Shown here: positions 27,228-42,200 of the stretch, in pieces
How the letters are laid out: every line of letters begins with the position of its first letter
How positions within the stretch are numbered: position 1 is the first letter of the stretch
From: Nonlabens dokdonensis DSW-6
GTDB lineage: Bacteria > Bacteroidota > Bacteroidia > Flavobacteriales > Flavobacteriaceae
NCBI RefSeq assembly: GCF_000332115.1
Contig: NC_020156.1
Span: 2,233,501-2,297,500, forward strand
DNA length: 64,000 nucleotides
Direction: 5' to 3'
Notes under the pieces: model-generated
What the model was told of the DNA's origin: nothing
Seen by the model: only the letters and a program-made list of their open reading frames with translations
Database searches by the model: none
Translations under genes and position numbers: made by a program

Positions 27228-30200
27228 ATGAGAAATTTTACCCCTTTCTTTATTGAAAAAGTAAAGTCCTTTTTGATAGTAATTTTATTGTTGAGTAGCT
27301 TTTTAAGTTATTCCCAGTTGACGTTAGATTTTCAAAACGCTACAATCAATAATGGAGGTCTTGATTTAGAAGTAGGTACCCAGTATCGTTTTGCTAACGT
27401 AGGAGTAGATCCTGAATCAGGAAATGCTGTGGATTGTTTGGTAACAATTGCTGCAGCTAATGCCTGTTCATTAACCCAATTTGATGATAATACCTCTATC
27501 TTGGCTACTGGAGTTTCGGATTTTAATCCAATCTTACAAATAGATGGAGCAACTATTGTAAATGGTTCTAGCGAAGGTGGTTACGTAGATTTTTTGTTTG
27601 AATTTGTTTGGAATGCTGATAACTCGGTACCTATTTTTATTGAAACCGATACATTTACTTATGATATTGATGGTAATAATGGTGATATAAGAGAATATAT
27701 CGAAATTGACGGCTTTCGTAGTTATACCATTAATTCTCCTTCAGAATTAGACTTTGTTGCACCTAATCGATTTGAATCCAGAACTGATCTAGTAAATCCT
27801 GGCATCACGGCAGCAGATCAATGGATTGCTAGAACTCGATACTTATTTAATTCATCGTTTACGTACCGCGCTGGAGTAATGAGGGATGCTGGTACGTCGA
27901 CAACAGCACGTTTAGTTGGTTTAGCTTTTCAACCGGTCGGATTTTCTAACCCTACAACAGTTACAGTTGATTCAGATGGTGATGGTTTAACCGACGATGT
28001 AGATCTTGATGACGATAATGATGGTATTTTAGATATCGTAGAATGTTTTACGGCGCCTACAGTAACTGGAACTTTTGATACCTCAAATACTTCGTTTGGT
28101 TTTACTGGTACGGGAGGAACTGGACCTGCAGAGCTTGATTTTGTGGAGATCAATTCGATACAATACAATAACTTTATACTTCCTGATACTTACGTTTCAA
28201 GTTTTCCAACAGCTGATGATGCAGATGTATACGAAGAGTTAAATAATACTAGTGGTCAAAATACTGGTCCCACTGGTGCTAACATAGAAAACCCCACTTG
28301 GGATAACCTCATTTTGGCAGCTTTTCGTGATCCGAATTTTAATCATTATCAGGCCCTATCTAACGGGATTCTTGCGACTGATTTCTATACTCTTACTTAT
28401 GATACCCCAATTCCCGTTTCAGGAGAATCTTTTATATTAACCTCAGAGCGTGACGGTAATAATGGTTTTATCATTACTATGTTTGATGCAAATGGTAACA
28501 CATTAGGAACTGAAAATATAGATCCTGCAGATGGTGATTATATTGATACTGGAATACCAACACGTCTTACTGGTCAAAATATTAATATTTCAGTAATTGC
28601 ATTATCTGATATCGTTCCAGCTGGCTCTTTGATAAAGTCCATACGTGTTGCACCTTTAACTGCTGGTGATGGTGGTGATGGTAAGGTGTTTATAGTTTCA
28701 GGTGGATTTACTTGTGTAGATACTGATGGTGATTCTGTAATAGATAGTTTAGACTTAGATGCTGATAATGACGGTATTTATGATGCAGAAGAAGCAGGTC
28801 ATGGCCAGCCGTATATTGACGGAAGAGTTACTGGTCCAGTTGGTACTGATGGTGTTCCTGATTCAGTTCAAGCAACTGGTCAAGAAGATAATGGTACAGT
28901 AAATTATACCATACAAGATTCAGATGGAGGTCTTCAAGAACCAGATTGGAGGGATACAGATTCTGACGAAGATGGTTGTTCTGATGCAAATGAAGCGTAT
29001 TTTGATCAAAATGCAGACGGTGGGGATGATGGCCAGTATGGAGTTGATCCGGCGGCAGTAAACGGTTCCAATGGTTTAGTTATTGCTGCAAGTTATTCTA
29101 CGGCAACACCTGTAGATTCAAATGGTAATTCCATTGATGACTATACCGAGAGCGGTCCAGATGTAGATGGCAATGGTGTTCCAGACAGTTGTCTTATCCC
29201 GGTAGATACTGATGGGGATGGTGTATTTGATAATAACGATATTGATGACGATAATGATGGTATTCTAGATATTGTGGAGTCACAAGGTTTGGGAGATCCA
29301 TCTCAAGACAATGATGGTGATGGAATCTTGAATTATCAAGATGCAGATTTTTGTACACTGAATGTCAATGGTGTTTGTGCATTATTGGATGGTGATAACG
29401 ATGGATTGCCTAATCATTTGGATTTAGATTCAGATGGCGATGGAATCCCTGATAACAATGAAGCTCAAGTAACTTTAGGTTATATAGCTGCAACCGATTC
29501 TAATAGTGATGGCATTCCAGATGTTAATGCAAATGGTCTACCTACAAGTTATGATTTTAATGGTGATGAACTAGGTTTATTACCTGTAAATACAGATACT
29601 GTAGATCAACCAGATTATTTAGATTTAAATTCTGATAATCAAGGTGCAAATGATACCATAGAGGCTGGACTAACTTTGTTAGGTGTAGACGAAGATAATG
29701 ATGGTCTAGATGATGCTATTGATACTACGCCTGGTCCAATAGGAACTTATGCAGATCCTAATGGAACGATAAATGATACTGCCATTCTTCCAGATACAGA
29801 TAATGATTTGAATGAAGGAGGAAATGTAGATTTTAGAGATCGACGTTTACCTAATGATGCTGATGGTGATGGAGTTAATGATATAGATGATCTAGACGAT
29901 GATAATGATGGTATTACTGATGTTGTTGAAGGTTTTGAGTTCTTTACAGATAATTCAACGACATGTACCGGTCAAACTTATAATTTTACTGGCGCAACTT
30001 TAATAAGTGGAACTGCTGGTAACGTAGGTGCTAGGTATAGATTTCCGTCCGTAAGAACTGGAGTAGATGCGATCATAGAAATAACTCAAAGGTCTGCTGG
30101 TGCTACATTGAATAGCATAGATAATGCTTCTGGAGATCCTAATGCTTGGCAACCAGTTATTAATTATACAGCTGCTTCAAGTGGAGACCTGACTGTAAGT

Positions 30201-33200
30201 TTTAGAATAGAATTAGTAGATTCCGTTACCTCTTTGCCGGCAACTGTGGAGAGAATAGGTGGTTTTATACAGGACATTGATAGTGACGGTACAGGTAGGA
30301 TTAGAGAGTTTTACAGACTTAATAACTTAGTAGGTTATTCTTTAAATGAGCCTACAAATGTGATTGCTCAAGATTTACCGGGCGGTCTTACTCAGTTTAG
30401 AGCAAATGGTACAGGTTCTGCTCCTATCGAGCCAGTTGATACAAATCCTGCATATAAAGTTTTCTTCCAAAGACAAGATGTTAATCAGTTTAATTATGTA
30501 ATTGGAGTTACTAAAAATATAAATTCAACTGCAAGTAGGTTTTATAGTATTCAATTTGATGAATGTGTAATTGACGATTTTGGATCAAATCCTACGATTG
30601 TTATTTTAAATGCACCTGATCAAGACGGCGACTTGACTCCTAATTATTTAGATGATGATTCTGATGGTGATGGTTGTAGTGATACGGTAGAGGCTGGTTT
30701 TATTGACGCTTTCGCGAAAGCGGATGAGGACGGAATCCTTGGAAATGCTGCCCCTGAATCAGTGGATGGTAATGGTTTGGTTACTTCTGGAGAAATGGGA
30801 CAAGGTTATACTTCTCCTGCAATGACTGGTACAACGACTTTTGACTTTTTAGATCCAGCGATAAATATTGCTTGTTCAACAACTTTAGATATTAATAAGA
30901 CAAGTACTTTTAATCCCCTTACTGGGATTATCAACTATACTTACGAGGTTCTTAATTCAGGAACTAATTTTGCATTTGACATAGACGTTGTAGAAAACTT
31001 AGGAACATTTACAGGAAATAATACTCCTGTTCCTGTTCCTGTATATAGTTCTGGAGGTACTAATGAAGGAGGGAACCCAGCTATAATAGATTTAAGACCA
31101 GGAGCAACTTTGTTTTTTACAGCTACTTATACCATAAATCAAACAGATATAAATACTGGTCAAGTGGACAATCAGGCCACTGCATCAGCAACAGATGATA
31201 ATGGCGACCCTATTTCAGATATTTCTGATGATGGAAATGATGGAGATGGTAATGTTGATGACGATATTACGGTAACTCTTTTACCTTCTGGATCAGTAAA
31301 TGGACACTTGTACAGTGACATTAATGGAAATGGAACTCAAGACGTAGGAGAACCTGATCTCAATAACGTTGATGTTGTCATAACGCCTACTAATGGTAGT
31401 CCAGTTACTGTAACGACTGATGTAGATGGTAATTATATTGCCACTGTTCTAGTTGGTACCGCAAGTGTTGATATAGATAATACAGATCTTCCATTAAATT
31501 CAATTCAAACAGAAGGGACTGATCCTACCAATGTTACAGTGACAGATGGTAATAATGTTTTTGAGGAGGATAATGGATTTACATTACCATCAATCACGAT
31601 TGGTAATGTAACGGTAACTGAAGGAACCGATGCAATAGCAACAGTACCAGTAAGTATTGATAATCCAAGCAGTGTAGATACGGTAGTAAGTATCACAACG
31701 GTAGATAACACAGCAGAAGATCCATCAGATTACACGAGTACGACAGTAACAGCAACGATTCCAGCAGGACAAACCACAGTAGATGTAACGATCCCAATTA
31801 TCGATGACAACGTAGGTGAGCCAACGGAAGACTTTAATGTAAATGGAACAGTTGTAAGTGGTAACACCTCTAATACCGATCCAAGTGGAACAGTAACAGT
31901 ATTGGATGATGATACGCCATCAGTAACGATTGGCAATGTATCTGTAACTGAAGGAACCGATGCAACAGCAACAGTACCAGTAAGCATTGATAATCCAAGC
32001 AGTGTAGATACGGTAGTAAATATCACCACGGTAGATAACACAGCAGAAGATCCATCAGATTACACGACCACGACAGTAACAGCAACGATTCCAGCAGGAC
32101 AAACCACAGTAAATGTTAGTATTCCAATCACGGATGATAATGTAGGTGAGCCAACGGAAGACTTTAATGTAAATGGAACAGTTGTAAGTGGCAACACGAG
32201 CAATTCAAGTGATAGTGGAACAGTAACGATCACGGATAACGATACCCCAGCATTTAGTGTAGGAGATGTAACAGTAGCCGAAGATGGTGGAAGTGCCAGT
32301 GTACCAGTAAGCATTGATAATCCAAGCAGTGTAGATACGGTAGTAAGTATCACTACAGTAGATAACACGGCAGAAGATCCATCAGATTACACGACCACGA
32401 CAGTAACAGCAACGATTCCAGCAGGACAAACCACAGTAAATGTTAGTATTCCAATCACGGATGATAATGTAGGTGAGCCAACGGAAGACTTTAATGTAAA
32501 TGGAACAGTTGTAAGTGGCAACACGAGCAATTCAAGTGATAGTGGAACAGTAACGATCACGGATAACGATACCCCAGCATTTAGTGTAGGAGATGTAACA
32601 GTAGCCGAAGATGGTGGAAGTGCCAGTGTACCAGTAAGCATTGATAATCCAAGCAGTGTAGATACGGTAGTAAGTATCACCACAGTAGATAACACAGCAG
32701 AAGATCCATCAGATTACACGACCACGACAGTAACAGCAACGATTCCAGCAGGACAGACCACAGTAAATGTTAGTATTCCAATCACGGATGATAATGTAGG
32801 TGAGCCAACGGAAGACTTTAATGTAAATGGAACAGTTGTAAGTGGCAACACGAGCAATTCAAGTGATAGTGGAACAGTAACGATCACGGATAACGATACC
32901 CCAGCATTTAGTGTAGGAGATGTAACAGTAGCCGAAGATGGTGGAAGTGCCAGTGTACCAGTAAGCATTGATAATCCAAGCAGTGTAGATACGGTAGTAA
33001 GTATCACCACAGTAGATAACACAGCAGAAGATCCATCAGATTACACGACCACGACAGTAACAGCAACGATTCCAGCAGGACAAACCACAGTAAATGTTAG
33101 TATTCCAATCACGGATGATAATGTAGGTGAGCCAACGGAAGACTTTAATGTAAATGGAACAGTTGTAAGTGGCAACACGAGCAATTCAAGTGATAGTGGA

Positions 33201-36200
33201 ACAGTAACGATCACGGATAACGATACCCCAGCATTTAGTGTAGGAGATGTAACAGTAGCCGAAGATGGTGGAAGTGCCAGTGTACCAGTAAGCATTGATA
33301 ATCCAAGCAGTGTAGATACGGTAGTAAGTATCACCACAGTAGATAACACAGCAGAAGATCCATCAGATTACACGACCACGACAGTAACAGCAACGATTCC
33401 AGCAGGACAAACCACAGTAAATGTTAGTATTCCAATCACGGATGATAATGTAGGTGAGCCAACGGAAGACTTTAATGTAAATGGAACAGTTGTAAGTGGC
33501 AACACGAGCAACCCAAGTGATAGTGGAACAGTAACGATCACGGATAACGATACCCCAGCATTTAGTGTAGGAGATGTAACAGTAGCCGAAGATGGTGGAA
33601 GTGCCAGTGTACCAGTAAGCATTGATAATCCAAGCAGTGTAGATACGGTAGTAAGTATTACAACAGTAGATAACACAGCAGAAGATCCATCAGATTACAC
33701 GACCACGACAGTAACAGCAACGATTCCAGCAGGACAAACCACAGTAAATGTTAGTATTCCAATCACGGATGATAATGTAGGTGAGCCAACGGAAGACTTT
33801 AATGTAAATGGAACAGTTGTAAGTGGCAACACGAGCAATTCAAGTGATAGTGGAACAGTAACGATCACGGATAACGATACCCCAGCATTTAGTGTAGGAG
33901 ATGTAACAGTAGCCGAAGATGGTGGAAGTGCCAGTGTACCAGTAAGCATTGATAATCCAAGCAGTGTAGATACGGTAGTAAATATCACCACGGTAGATAA
34001 CACAGCAGAAGATCCATCAGATTACACGACCACGACAGTAACAGCAACGATTCCAGCAGGACAAACCACAGTAAATGTTAGTATTCCAATCACGGATGAT
34101 AATGTAGGTGAGCCAACGGAAGACTTTAATGTAAATGGAACAGTTGTAAGTGGCAACACGAGCAATTCAAGTGATAGTGGAACAGTAACGATCACGGATA
34201 ACGATACCCCAGCATTTAGTGTAGGAGATGTAACAGTAGCCGAAGATGGTGGAAGTGCCAGTGTACCAGTAAGCATTGATAATCCAAGCAGTGTAGATAC
34301 GGTAGTAAGTATCACTACAGTAGATAACACGGCAGAAGATCCATCAGATTACACGACCACGACAGTAACAGCAACGATTCCAGCAGGACAAACCACAGTA
34401 AATGTTAGTATTCCAATCACGGATGATAATGTAGGTGAGCCAACGGAAGACTTTAATGTAAATGGAACAGTTGTAAGTGGCAACACGAGCAATTCAAGTG
34501 ATAGTGGAACAGTAACGATCACGGATAACGATACCCCAGCATTTAGTGTAGGAGATGTAACAGTAGCCGAAGATGGTGGAAGTGCCAGTGTACCAGTAAG
34601 CATTGATAATCCAAGCAGTGTAGATACGGTAGTAAGTATCACCACAGTAGATAACACAGCAGAAGATCCATCAGATTACACGACCACGACAGTAACAGCA
34701 ACGATTCCAGCAGGACAAACCACAGTAAATGTTAGTATTCCAATCACGGATGATAATGTAGGTGAGCCAACGGAAGACTTTAATGTAAATGGAACAGTTG
34801 TAAGTGGCAACACGATCAACCCAAGTGATAGTGGAACAGTAACGATCACGGATAACGATACCCCAGCATTTAGTGTAGGAGATGTAACAGTAGCCGAAGA
34901 TGGTGGAAGTGCCAGTGTACCAGTAAGCATTGATAATCCAAGCAGTGTAGATACGGTAGTAAGTATCACCACAGTAGATAACACAGCAGAAGATCCATCA
35001 GATTACACGACCACGACAGTAACAGCAACGATTCCAGCAGGACAAACCACAGTAAATGTTAGTATTCCAATCACGGATGATAATGTAGGTGAGCCAACGG
35101 AAGACTTTAATGTAAATGGAACAGTTGTAAGTGGCAACACGAGCAATTCAAGTGATAGTGGAACAGTAACGATCACGGATAACGATACCCCAGCATTTAG
35201 TGTAGGAGATGTAACAGTAGCCGAAGATGGTGGAAGTGCCAGTGTACCAGTAAGCATTGATAATCCAAGCAGTGTAGATACGGTAGTAAGTATCACCACA
35301 GTAGATAACACAGCAGAAGATCCATCAGATTACACGACCACGACAGTAACAGCAACGATTCCAGCAGGACAGACCACAGTAAATGTTAGTATTCCAATCA
35401 CGGATGATAATGTAGGTGAGCCAACGGAAGACTTTAATGTAAATGGAACAGTTGTAAGTGGCAACACAAGCAACCCAAGTGATAGTGGAACAGTAACGAT
35501 CACGGATAACGATACCCCAGCATTTAGTGTAGGAGATGTAACAGTAGCCGAAGATGGTGGAAGTGCCAGTGTACCAGTAAGCATTGATAATCCAAGCAGT
35601 GTAGATACGGTAGTAAGTATCACCACAGTAGATAACACAGCAGAAGATCCATCAGATTACACGACCACGACAGTAACAGCAACGATTCCAGCAGGACAAA
35701 CCACAGTAAATGTTAGTATTCCAATCACGGATGATAATGTAGGTGAGCCAACGGAAGACTTTAATGTAAATGGAACAGTTGTAAGTGGCAACACGAGCAA
35801 TTCAAGTGATAGTGGAACAGTAACGATCACGGATAACGATACCCCAGCATTTAGTGTAGGAGATGTAACAGTAGCCGAAGATGGTGGAAGTGCCAGTGTA
35901 CCAGTAAGCATTGATAATCCAAGCAGTGTAGATACGGTAGTAAGTATCACCACAGTAGATAACACAGCAGAAGATCCATCAGATTACACGACCACGACAG
36001 TAACAGCAACGATTCCAGCAGGACAGACCACAGTAAATGTTAGTATTCCAATCACGGATGATAATGTAGGTGAGCCAACGGAAGACTTTAATGTAAATGG
36101 AACAGTTGTAAGTGGCAACACGAGCAATTCAAGTGATAGTGGAACAGTAACGATCACGGATAACGATACCCCAGCATTTAGTGTAGGAGATGTAACAGTA

Positions 36201-39200
36201 GCCGAAGATGGTGGAAGTGCCAGTGTACCAGTAAGCATTGATAATCCAAGCAGTGTAGATACGGTAGTAAGTATCACTACAGTAGATAACACGGCAGAAG
36301 ATCCATCAGATTACACGACCACGACAGTAACAGCAACGATTCCAGCAGGACAAACCACAGTAAATGTTAGTATTCCAATCACGGATGATAATGTAGGTGA
36401 GCCAACGGAAGACTTTAATGTAAATGGAACAGTTGTAAGTGGCAACACGAGCAATTCAAGTGATAGTGGAACAGTAACGATCACGGATAACGATACCCCA
36501 GCATTTAGTGTAGGAGATGTAACAGTAGCCGAAGATGGTGGAAGTGCCAGTGTACCAGTAAGCATTGATAATCCAAGCAGTGTAGATACGGTAGTAAGTA
36601 TCACCACAGTAGATAACACAGCAGAAGATCCATCAGATTACACGATCACGACAGTAACAGCAACGATTCCAGCAGGACAAACCACAGTAAATGTTAGTAT
36701 TCCAATCACGGATGATAATGTAGGTGAGCCAACGGAAGACTTTAATGTAAATGGAACAGTTGTAAGTGGCAACACGAGCAACCCAAGTGATAGTGGAACA
36801 GTAACGATCACGGATAACGATACCCCAGCATTTAGTGTAGGAGATGTAACAGTAGCCGAAGATGGTGGAAGTGCCAGTGTACCAGTAAGCATTGATAATC
36901 CAAGCAGTGTAGATACGGTAGTAAATATCACCACGGTAGATAACACAGCAGAAGATCCATCAGATTACACGACCACGACAGTAACAGCAACGATTCCAGC
37001 AGGACAAACCACAGTAAATGTTAGTATTCCAATCACGGATGATAATGTAGGTGAGCCAACGGAAGACTTTAATGTAAATGGAACAGTTGTAAGTGGCAAC
37101 ACGAGCAATTCAAGTGATAGTGGAACAGTAACGATCACGGATAACGATACCCCAGCATTTAGTGTAGGAGATGTAACAGTAGCCGAAGATGGTGGAAGTG
37201 CCAGTGTACCAGTAAGCATTGATAATCCAAGCAGTGTAGATACGGTAGTAAGTATCACTACAGTAGATAACACGGCAGAAGATCCATCAGATTACACGAC
37301 CACGACAGTAACAGCAACGATTCCAGCAGGACAAACCACAGTAAATGTTAGTATTCCAATCACGGATGATAATGTAGGTGAGCCAACGGAAGACTTTAAT
37401 GTAAATGGAACAGTTGTAAGTGGCAACACGAGCAATTCAAGTGATAGTGGAACAGTAACGATCACGGATAACGATACCCCAGCATTTAGTGTAGGAGATG
37501 TAACAGTAGCCGAAGATGGTGGAAGTGCCAGTGTACCAGTAAGCATTGATAATCCAAGCAGTGTAGATACGGTAGTAAATATCACCACGGTAGATAACAC
37601 AGCAGAAGATCCATCAGATTACACGACCACGACAGTAACAGCAACGATTCCAGCAGGACAAACCACAGTAAATGTTAGTATTCCAATCACGGATGATAAT
37701 GTAGGTGAGCCAACGGAAGACTTTAATGTAAATGGAACAGTTGTAAGTGGCAACACGAGCAATTCAAGTGATAGTGGAACAGTAACGATCACGGATAACG
37801 ATACCCCAGCATTTAGTGTAGGAGATGTAACAGTAGCCGAAGATGGTGGAAGTGCCAGTGTACCAGTAAGCATTGATAATCCAAGCAGTGTAGATACGGT
37901 AGTAAGTATCACCACAGTAGATAACACAGCAGAAGATCCATCAGATTACACGACCACGACAGTAACAGCAACGATTCCAGCAGGACAGACCACAGTAAAT
38001 GTTAGTATTCCAATCACGGATGATAATGTAGGTGAGCCAACGGAAGACTTTAATGTAAACGGAACAGTTGTAAGTGGCAACACAAGCAACCCAAGTGATA
38101 GTGGAACAGTAACGATCACGGATAACGATACCCCAGCATTTAGTGTAGGAGATGTAACAGTAGCCGAAGATGGTGGAAGTGCCAGTGTACCAGTAAGCAT
38201 TGATAATCCAAGCAGTGTAGATACGGTAGTAAGTATCACCACAGTAGATAACACAGCAGAAGATCCATCAGATTACACGACCACGACAGTAACAGCAACG
38301 ATTCCAGCAGGACAAACCACAGTAAATGTTAGTATTCCAATCACGGATGATAATGTAGGTGAGCCAACGGAAGACTTTAATGTAAATGGAACAGTTGTAA
38401 GTGGCAACACGAACAACCCAAGTGATAGTGGAACAGTAACGATCACGGATAACGATACCCCAGCATTTAGTGTAGGAGATGTAACAGTAGCCGAAGATGG
38501 TGGAAGTGCCAGTGTACCAGTAAGTATTACTACTCCAAGCAGTGTAGATACGGTAGTAAGTATCACTACAGTAGATAACACAGCAGAAGATCCATCAGAT
38601 TACACGACCACGACAGTAACAGCAACGATTCCAGCAGGGCAAACCACAGTAAATGTTAGTATTCCAATCACGGATGATAATGTAGGTGAGCCAACGGAAG
38701 ACTTTAATGTAAATGGAACAGTTGTAAGTGGCAACACGAGCAACCCAAGTGATAGTGGAACAGTAACGATCACGGATAACGATACCCCAGCATTTAGTGT
38801 AGGAGATGTAACAGTAGCCGAAGATGGTGGAAGTGCCAGTGTACCAGTAAGCATTGATAATCCAAGCAGTGTAGATACGGTAGTAAGTATCACCACAGTA
38901 GATAACACAGCAGAAGATCCATCAGATTACACGACCACGACAGTAACAGCAACGATTCCAGCAGGACAGACCACAGTAAATGTTAGTATTCCAATCACGG
39001 ATGATAATGTAGGTGAGCCAACGGAAGACTTTAATGTAAATGGAACAGTTGTAAGTGGCAACACGAGCAACCCAAGTGATAGTGGAACAGTAACGATCAC
39101 GGATAACGATACCCCAGCATTTAGTGTAGGAGATGTAACAGTAGCCGAAGATGGTGGAAGTGCCAGTGTACCAGTAAGCATTGATAATCCAAGCAGTGTA

Positions 39201-42200
39201 GATACGGTAGTAAGTATCACCACAGTAGATAACACAGCAGAAGATCCATCAGATTACACGACCACGACAGTAACAGCAACGATTCCAGCAGGACAAACCA
39301 CAGTAAATGTTAGTATTCCAATCACGGATGATAATGTAGGTGAGCCAACGGAAGACTTTAATGTAAATGGAACAGTTGTAAGTGGCAACACGAGCAACCC
39401 AAGTGATAGTGGAACAGTAACGATCACGGATAACGATACCCCAGCATTTAGTGTAGGAGATGTAACAGTAGCCGAAGATGGTGGAAGTGCCAGTGTACCA
39501 GTAAGCATTGATAATCCAAGCAGTGTAGATACGGTAGTAAGTATCACCACAGTAGATAACACAGCAGAAGATCCATCAGATTACACGACCACGACAGTAA
39601 CAGCAACGATTCCAGCAGGACAGACCACAGTAAATGTTAGTATTCCAATCACGGATGATAATGTAGGTGAGCCAACGGAAGACTTTAATGTAAATGGAAC
39701 AGTTGTAAGTGGCAACACAAGCAACCCAAGTGATAGTGGAACAGTAACGATCACGGATAACGATACCCCAGCATTTAGTGTAGGAGATGTAACAGTAGCC
39801 GAAGATGGTGGAAGTGCCAGTGTACCAGTAAGCATTGATAATCCAAGCAGTGTAGATACGGTAGTAAGTATCACCACAGTAGATAACACAGCAGAAGATC
39901 CATCAGATTACACGACTACGACAGTAACAGCAACAATTCCAGCAGGGCAAACCACAGTAAATGTTAGTATCCCAATCACGGATGATAATGTAGGTGAGCC
40001 AACGGAAGACTTTAATGTAAATGGAACAGTTGTAAGTGGCAACACGAGCAATCCAAGTGATAGTGGAACAGTAACGATCACGGATAACGATACCCCAGCA
40101 TTTAGTGTAGGAGATGTAACAGTAGCCGAAGATGGTGGAAGTGCCAGTGTACCAGTAAGCATTGATAATCCAAGCAGTGTAGATACGGTAGTAAGTATCA
40201 CCACAGTAGATAACACAGCAGAAGATCCATCAGATTACACGACTACGACAGTAACAGCAACGATTCCAGCAGGACAGACCACAGTAAATGTTAGTATTCC
40301 AATCACGGATGATAATGTAGGTGAGCCAACGGAAGACTTTAATGTAAACGGAACAGTTGTAAGTGGCAACACGAGCAACCCAAGTGATAGTGGAACAGTA
40401 ACGATCTTAGATGATGACGCTATATCATTATTTATTGGAAACATTATAGTACCTGAGGATTCTGGAGTTGCTATGGTACCAGTAAGTATTACTACTCCAA
40501 GCAGTGTAGATACGGTAGTAAGTATCACCACAGTAGATAACACAGCAGAAGATCCATCAGATTACACGACTACGACAGTAATAGCAACGATCCCAGCAGG
40601 GCAAACCACAGTAAATGTTAGTATTCCAATCACGGATGATAATGTAGGTGAGCCAACGGAAGACTTTAATGTAAATGGAACAGTTGTAAGTGGCAACACG
40701 ATCAACCCAAGTGATAGTGGAACAGTAACGATCACGGATAACGATACCCCAGCATTTAGTGTAGGAGATGTAACAGTAGCCGAAGATGGTGGAAGTGCCA
40801 GTGTACCAGTAAGCATTGATAATCCAAGCAGTGTAGATACGGTAGTAAGTATCACCACAGTAGATAACACAGCAGAAGATCCATCAGATTACACGACTAC
40901 GACAGTAACAGCAACGATTCCAGCAGGACAAACCACAGTAAATGTTAGTATTCCAATCACGGATGATAATGTAGGTGAGCCAACGGAAGACTTTAATGTA
41001 AATGGAACAGTTGTAAGTGGCAACACGAGCAACCCAAGTGATAGTGGAACAGTAACGATCACGGATAACGATACCCCAGCATTTAGCGTAGGAGATGTAA
41101 CAGTAGCCGAAGATGGTGGAAGTGCCAGTGTACCAGTAAGCATTGATAATCCAAGCAGTGTAGATACGGTAGTAAGTATCACCACAGTAGATAACACAGC
41201 AGAAGATCCATCAGATTACACGACCACGACAGTAACAGCAACGATTCCAGCAGGACAAACCACAGTAAATGTTAGTATTCCAATCACGGATGATAATGTA
41301 GGCGAGCCAACGGAAGACTTTAATGTAAATGGAACAGTTGTAAGTGGCAACACGAGCAACCCAAGTGATAGTGGAACAGTAACGATCACGGATAACGATA
41401 CCCCAGCATTTAGTGTAGGAGATGTAACAGTAGCCGAAGATGGTGGAAGTGCCAGTGTACCAGTAAGCATTGATAATCCAAGCAGTGTAGATACGGTAGT
41501 AAGTATCACCACAGTAGATAACACAGCAGAAGATCCATCAGATTACACGACCACGACAGTAACAGCAACGATTCCAGCAGGGCAAACCACAGTAAATGTT
41601 AGTATTCCAATCACGGATGATAATGTAGGTGAGCCAACGGAAGACTTTAATGTAAACGGAACAGTTGTAAGTGGCAACACGAGCAATCCAAGTGATAGTG
41701 GAACAGTAACGATCACGGATAACGATACCCCAGCATTTAGTGTAGGAGATGTAACAGTAGCCGAAGATGGTGGAAGTGCCAGTGTACCAGTAAGCATTGA
41801 TAATCCAAGCAGTGTAGATACGGTAGTAAGTATCACCACAGTAGATAACACAGCAGAAGATCCATCAGATTACACGACCACGACAGTAACAGCAACGATT
41901 CCAGCAGGACAAACCACAGTAAATGTTAGTATTCCAATCACGGATGATAATGTAGGTGAGCCAACGGAAGACTTTAATGTAAATGGAACAGTTGTAAGTG
42001 GCAACACAAGCAACCCAAGTGATAGTGGAACAGTAACGATCACGGATAACGATACCCCAGCATTTAGTGTAGGAGATGTAACAGTAGCCGAAGATGGTGG
42101 AAGTGCCAGTGTACCAGTAAGCATTGATAATCCAAGCAGTGTAGATACGGTAGTAAGTATCACCACAGTAGATAACACAGCAGAAGATCCATCAGATTAC